Position numbers and translations under genes: made by a program. The notes beneath the pieces were generated by a model that was given only the letters and a program-made list of their open reading frames with translations, had not been told where the DNA came from and ran no database searches. Shown here in pieces: positions 6,405-8,118 of a stretch of 8,118 bases of DNA; positions within the stretch are counted from its first letter, which is position 1; every line of letters starts with the position of its first letter. This DNA is from an uncultured bacterium (lineage in GTDB: Bacteria; Patescibacteriota; Patescibacteriia; 2-12-FULL-60-25), in the NCBI GenBank assembly GCA_937968025.1, contig CALBSL010000096.1:1-8118 (forward strand), written 5' to 3'.

Positions 6405-6433
6405 AAGATAGGATGAAACGTGGTTTTTGTCAA
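6405..6433 (-). promoter_or_regulatory. Sigma70-type promoter of the 2H phosphoesterase gene
   Basis: Minus strand: a perfect -35 TTGACA (6428-6433), a 17-bp spacer and -10 TATCTT (6405-6410; 4 of 6). The expected start near 6398-6399 gives a leader of about 27 nt that contains the GGAGGT. The -35 begins 13 nt past the stop of the metallopeptidase gene, with no terminator in between, so some read-through is possible. Confidence 0.75.
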
Positions 6434-6446
6434 TGCGTGTTAGGCT

Positions 6447-7481
6447 TTATACGATATTTTGACGAGCGAGACGGAGATAGCTCGGCAAACGTTCAAGCGG
6501 GACATCAAGCATCTCCGCCCACAACCGTTGTCGCACGACAAGCTCATGCGTTCGCATGCTCGGATGTTGTGCCAACTCATGACAAATGTTTTTCAAAAGC
6601 TCCTGGAGAGATCGACATTCCTCATCTGAAAGACCTTCTAACAGGTGCGGATACCGCTCAAGAATCGGATGCGAATACGGCCATGTCTCCAGCTTCGCTC
6701 CCGGTGGCTCGCGTAAACGAATCGACGCCGCAGATGTTCCATCAACAATCCATGCCAACAGTTCATCTTTCACACGACGCAACTGGATATCAAACCATGC
6801 TTGCTCTCTCCGCAGTTCCGGCTCCCATCGAACAAATTCGTGACCAACAAGCGCATGAATAGCGTGCGTGCGCTCATGTTGATACGTGCCCTCGAGATCA
6901 TCATCCTCATCTTGTGTGATGACGAGACGGATGGGCCAGCCACCATCCGATACACACTCGAAAGGAATAACACAACCGATCGTGTTTTTACCTCCAACAA
7001 GGGCAAATGATGCCACAAGTCGATCATAGTCGTTCGGAGATTCGAGATGCAGATGCCAAATACATCCGTCTCTCGTCATACAAAGACGTCCGAGAGGTGA
7101 GCTGCCCACCCTATCATAAAAAAAGGCAAGCCCTAGCGCTTCCGATTGTCGTTGGTCAACGCCCAGTCGATCCGCCATCAACGCCAACTCAGACTGAGCA
7201 CGCAGTGCTTGAGCCGAAGCAGTCGCCCAGGACGCATGAAGCGCTGATAGACAGGCGTCCGACAGTCCTGGGTGACGTATCAGGAGCCGTCGTAAAGGTT
7301 CTGCACCGAGTTTTTGACGCTCATCAAAATCATCCGGCATATCTTGATTCAGCATCGTCGTCAAGACACGCTCCCAAGCGCAGATAGCTTCTGCCTGCGC
7401 CGCACGAGCCCGAAAAAACGTCTCTACTCGACGCAAAAATAAAGATCGTTCATTCCCAAGTGGAGGCGAGGATTCGCTCAC
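6447..7481 (-). CDS. Putative zinc metallopeptidase with HExxH motif, unknown family
   Basis: A 344-residue protein. H202-E-R-T-H206 fits the HExxH zinc site, preceded by an acidic run (DEDDD at 191-195) and followed 34 residues later by KDELLAW (E240), a plausible third zinc ligand as in gluzincins. Around it: a charged, helical N-terminal part (1-115), a mixed region (116-190) ending in the strand IRLVITQ before the zinc helix, and a C-terminal helical region (about 280-340). No signal peptide, lipobox or membrane helix, so it is probably cytosolic, unless exported by a leaderless route. I recall similar HExxH...KDE hypothetical proteins in Patescibacteria but cannot name the family. Substrate unknown. 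The start is GTG at 7481; an ATG 6-8 nt further up is out of frame and stops after three codons. There is no Shine-Dalgarno but a good -10 ends 6 nt before the GTG, as in leaderless mRNAs. TAA stop at 6447-6449. Confidence 0.75.
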   Translation of the reverse strand: MSESSPPLGNERSLFLRRVETFFRARAAQAEAICAWERVLTTMLNQDMPDDFDERQKLGAEPLRRLLIRHPGLSDACLSALHASWATASAQALRAQSELALMADRLGVDQRQSEALGLAFFYDRVGSSPLGRLCMTRDGCIWHLHLESPNDYDRLVASFALVGGKNTIGCVIPFECVSDGGWPIRLVITQDEDDDLEGTYQHERTHAIHALVGHEFVRWEPELRREQAWFDIQLRRVKDELLAWIVDGTSAASIRLREPPGAKLETWPYSHPILERYPHLLEGLSDEECRSLQELLKNICHELAQHPSMRTHELVVRQRLWAEMLDVPLERLPSYLRLARQNIV

Positions 7482-7487
7482 GCACTC

Positions 7488-7496
7488 ATTCTACCA
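7488..7496 (-). promoter_or_regulatory. Extended -10 promoter of the metallopeptidase gene (leaderless)
   Basis: Minus strand TGG-TAGAAT: TAGAAT (7488-7493; 5 of 6 to TATAAT) with the upstream TG of an extended -10 (7495-7496). No -35 is seen at 17 nt. The expected transcription start falls on the G of the GTG at 7481, so the mRNA would begin at the start codon. It lies in the 42-nt gap after the FNR gene. Confidence 0.5.
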
Positions 7497-7523
7497 TAAG
7501 CCTCTCTCGCCTCTCGAGCGCGG

Positions 7524-8118
7524 CTAAAACTTCTCTTCGTGATACCGAGGCTTGCCAGTAATGCCTCGTGCCGTCAATAACATCCGAGCTTCGACCATGT
7601 ACCGCTCAGGGCCACACACGTAGGCCTGCACTCGATCCCAGTCGACACGAACCCTATCAAGCTGCTCCGCCGACAGACGGCCGCGCTGCCCTTCCCAGCT
7701 GGCGCGCACCTCTTTCGTGAGGGACGGCACGTACTGAAACTGTCCAGCGGACGCTTCTTGCCATCGAAGAAACTCCTGATGATAGATCAAATCCTCCTCG
7801 GTTTTTGCAGTCCAAATCAGGAGGAGCGACTCAGGCCATGCTTGATCGAGCGCCTCACGAATCATCGATCTCATGGGCGTGATCCCAATCCCACCGGCCA
7901 AGAACACGAGTGGCGTTTGCTCAGGAGGCAGAACAAACATCCCAAAAGGCCCTTGCACCCCCATCTGGTCGCCGACATTTAACTCGGCGAATGTCGCTGT
8001 TAATCGTCCGTAGATCTTGATGCCGAACGATATCTCTTCTGAAGATTCCCCCGGAGCTGTCGCGATGGAAAACGCTCCCCGCGCGAGCGATGCCCCCGTC
8101 TCGGTGAGGAGATGGAGA
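7524..8118 (-). CDS. Ferredoxin-NADP reductase-type FAD/NAD(P) oxidoreductase, 5' end missing
   Basis: The last 197 residues of a flavoprotein reductase that moves electrons between NAD(P)H and a carrier such as ferredoxin or another redox protein. The frame runs off the window at 8118; the ATG at 7964 is internal. Counting visible residues: FAD-binding RGAFSIATAP (13-22), a strand with GIKIYGRLT (33-41) and GPFGMF (56-61), then the nucleotide-binding GGIGITP (75-81) and CGP (168-170) near the end. It closes with YHEEKF, like many family members, and has no C-terminal 2Fe-2S ferredoxin domain. The arginine of the FAD motif is R-x-x-F-S here, one residue wider than the common R-x-Y/F-S. TAG stop at 7524-7526. 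About 25-50 N-terminal residues are probably missing, judging by normal family size. The electron partner is not visible in the window. Confidence 0.92.
   Translation of the reverse strand, partial: LHLLTETGASLARGAFSIATAPGESSEEISFGIKIYGRLTATFAELNVGDQMGVQGPFGMFVLPPEQTPLVFLAGGIGITPMRSMIREALDQAWPESLLLIWTAKTEEDLIYHQEFLRWQEASAGQFQYVPSLTKEVRASWEGQRGRLSAEQLDRVRVDWDRVQAYVCGPERYMVEARMLLTARGITGKPRYHEEKF

Noticed and set aside
6413..6862. 149-codon plus-strand frame opposite the metallopeptidase
   Set aside because: Antisense shadow of a gene with a recognisable HExxH; no motif or start signal of its own.
7501..7530. Terminator after the FNR gene
   Set aside because: CTCGAG and imperfect CTCTCGCC repeats can form weak pairing, but there is no stable stem with a T-run.

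Overview
The window looks like a piece of a bacterial chromosome from the Patescibacteria (Candidate Phyla Radiation), possibly an Uhrbacteria-like lineage. This is an inference from gene content and style: small tightly packed genes, a one-helix VirD4/TraG-like ATPase next to dnaX, a PRC-barrel mini-protein, an HExxH protein of a type I associate with these genomes, and moderate GC content (about 50%, estimated by eye). The standard bacterial code fits; TAA, TAG and TGA all act as stops. Every protein gene lies on the minus strand. The only plus-strand gene is a tRNA.

Right to left, in the direction of minus-strand transcription: (1) 8118-7524, the C-terminal part of a ferredoxin-NADP reductase-type flavoprotein, cut by the window edge. 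(2) 7481-6447, a putative zinc metallopeptidase (HExxH plus a downstream KDE) with a GTG start placed as for a leaderless mRNA. (3) 6371-5769, a 2H phosphoesterase with its own sigma70-type promoter, a strong Shine-Dalgarno and a Rho-independent terminator. (4) 5598-5674, tRNA-Ile(GAU) on the plus strand, with promoter and terminator; its terminator stands tail to tail with that of gene 3. (5) 5567-5301, a doubtful short ORF lying between a possible minus-strand promoter and a terminator. (6) 5192-4716, a proline-rich small protein. (7) 4707-2119, a membrane-anchored VirD4/TraG-like DNA-translocase ATPase. (8) 2046-310, dnaX. (9) 306-4, a PRC-barrel-like mini-protein.

Genes 6 to 9 are likely one transcription unit (gaps 8, 72 and 3 nt) starting at an extended -10 promoter just after the terminator at about 5250-5273. 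It joins a putative DNA motor and a small partner with the replication clamp loader. The upstream genes (FNR, metallopeptidase, 2H phosphoesterase) each have their own signals or ends and show no clear shared pathway.

The most interesting points are the putative motor/partner/clamp-loader unit, the metallopeptidase-like protein, -10 boxes placed as for leaderless transcripts, and the overlapping divergent -10 boxes at 5572-5578. I saw no mobile element, CRISPR array or rRNA.
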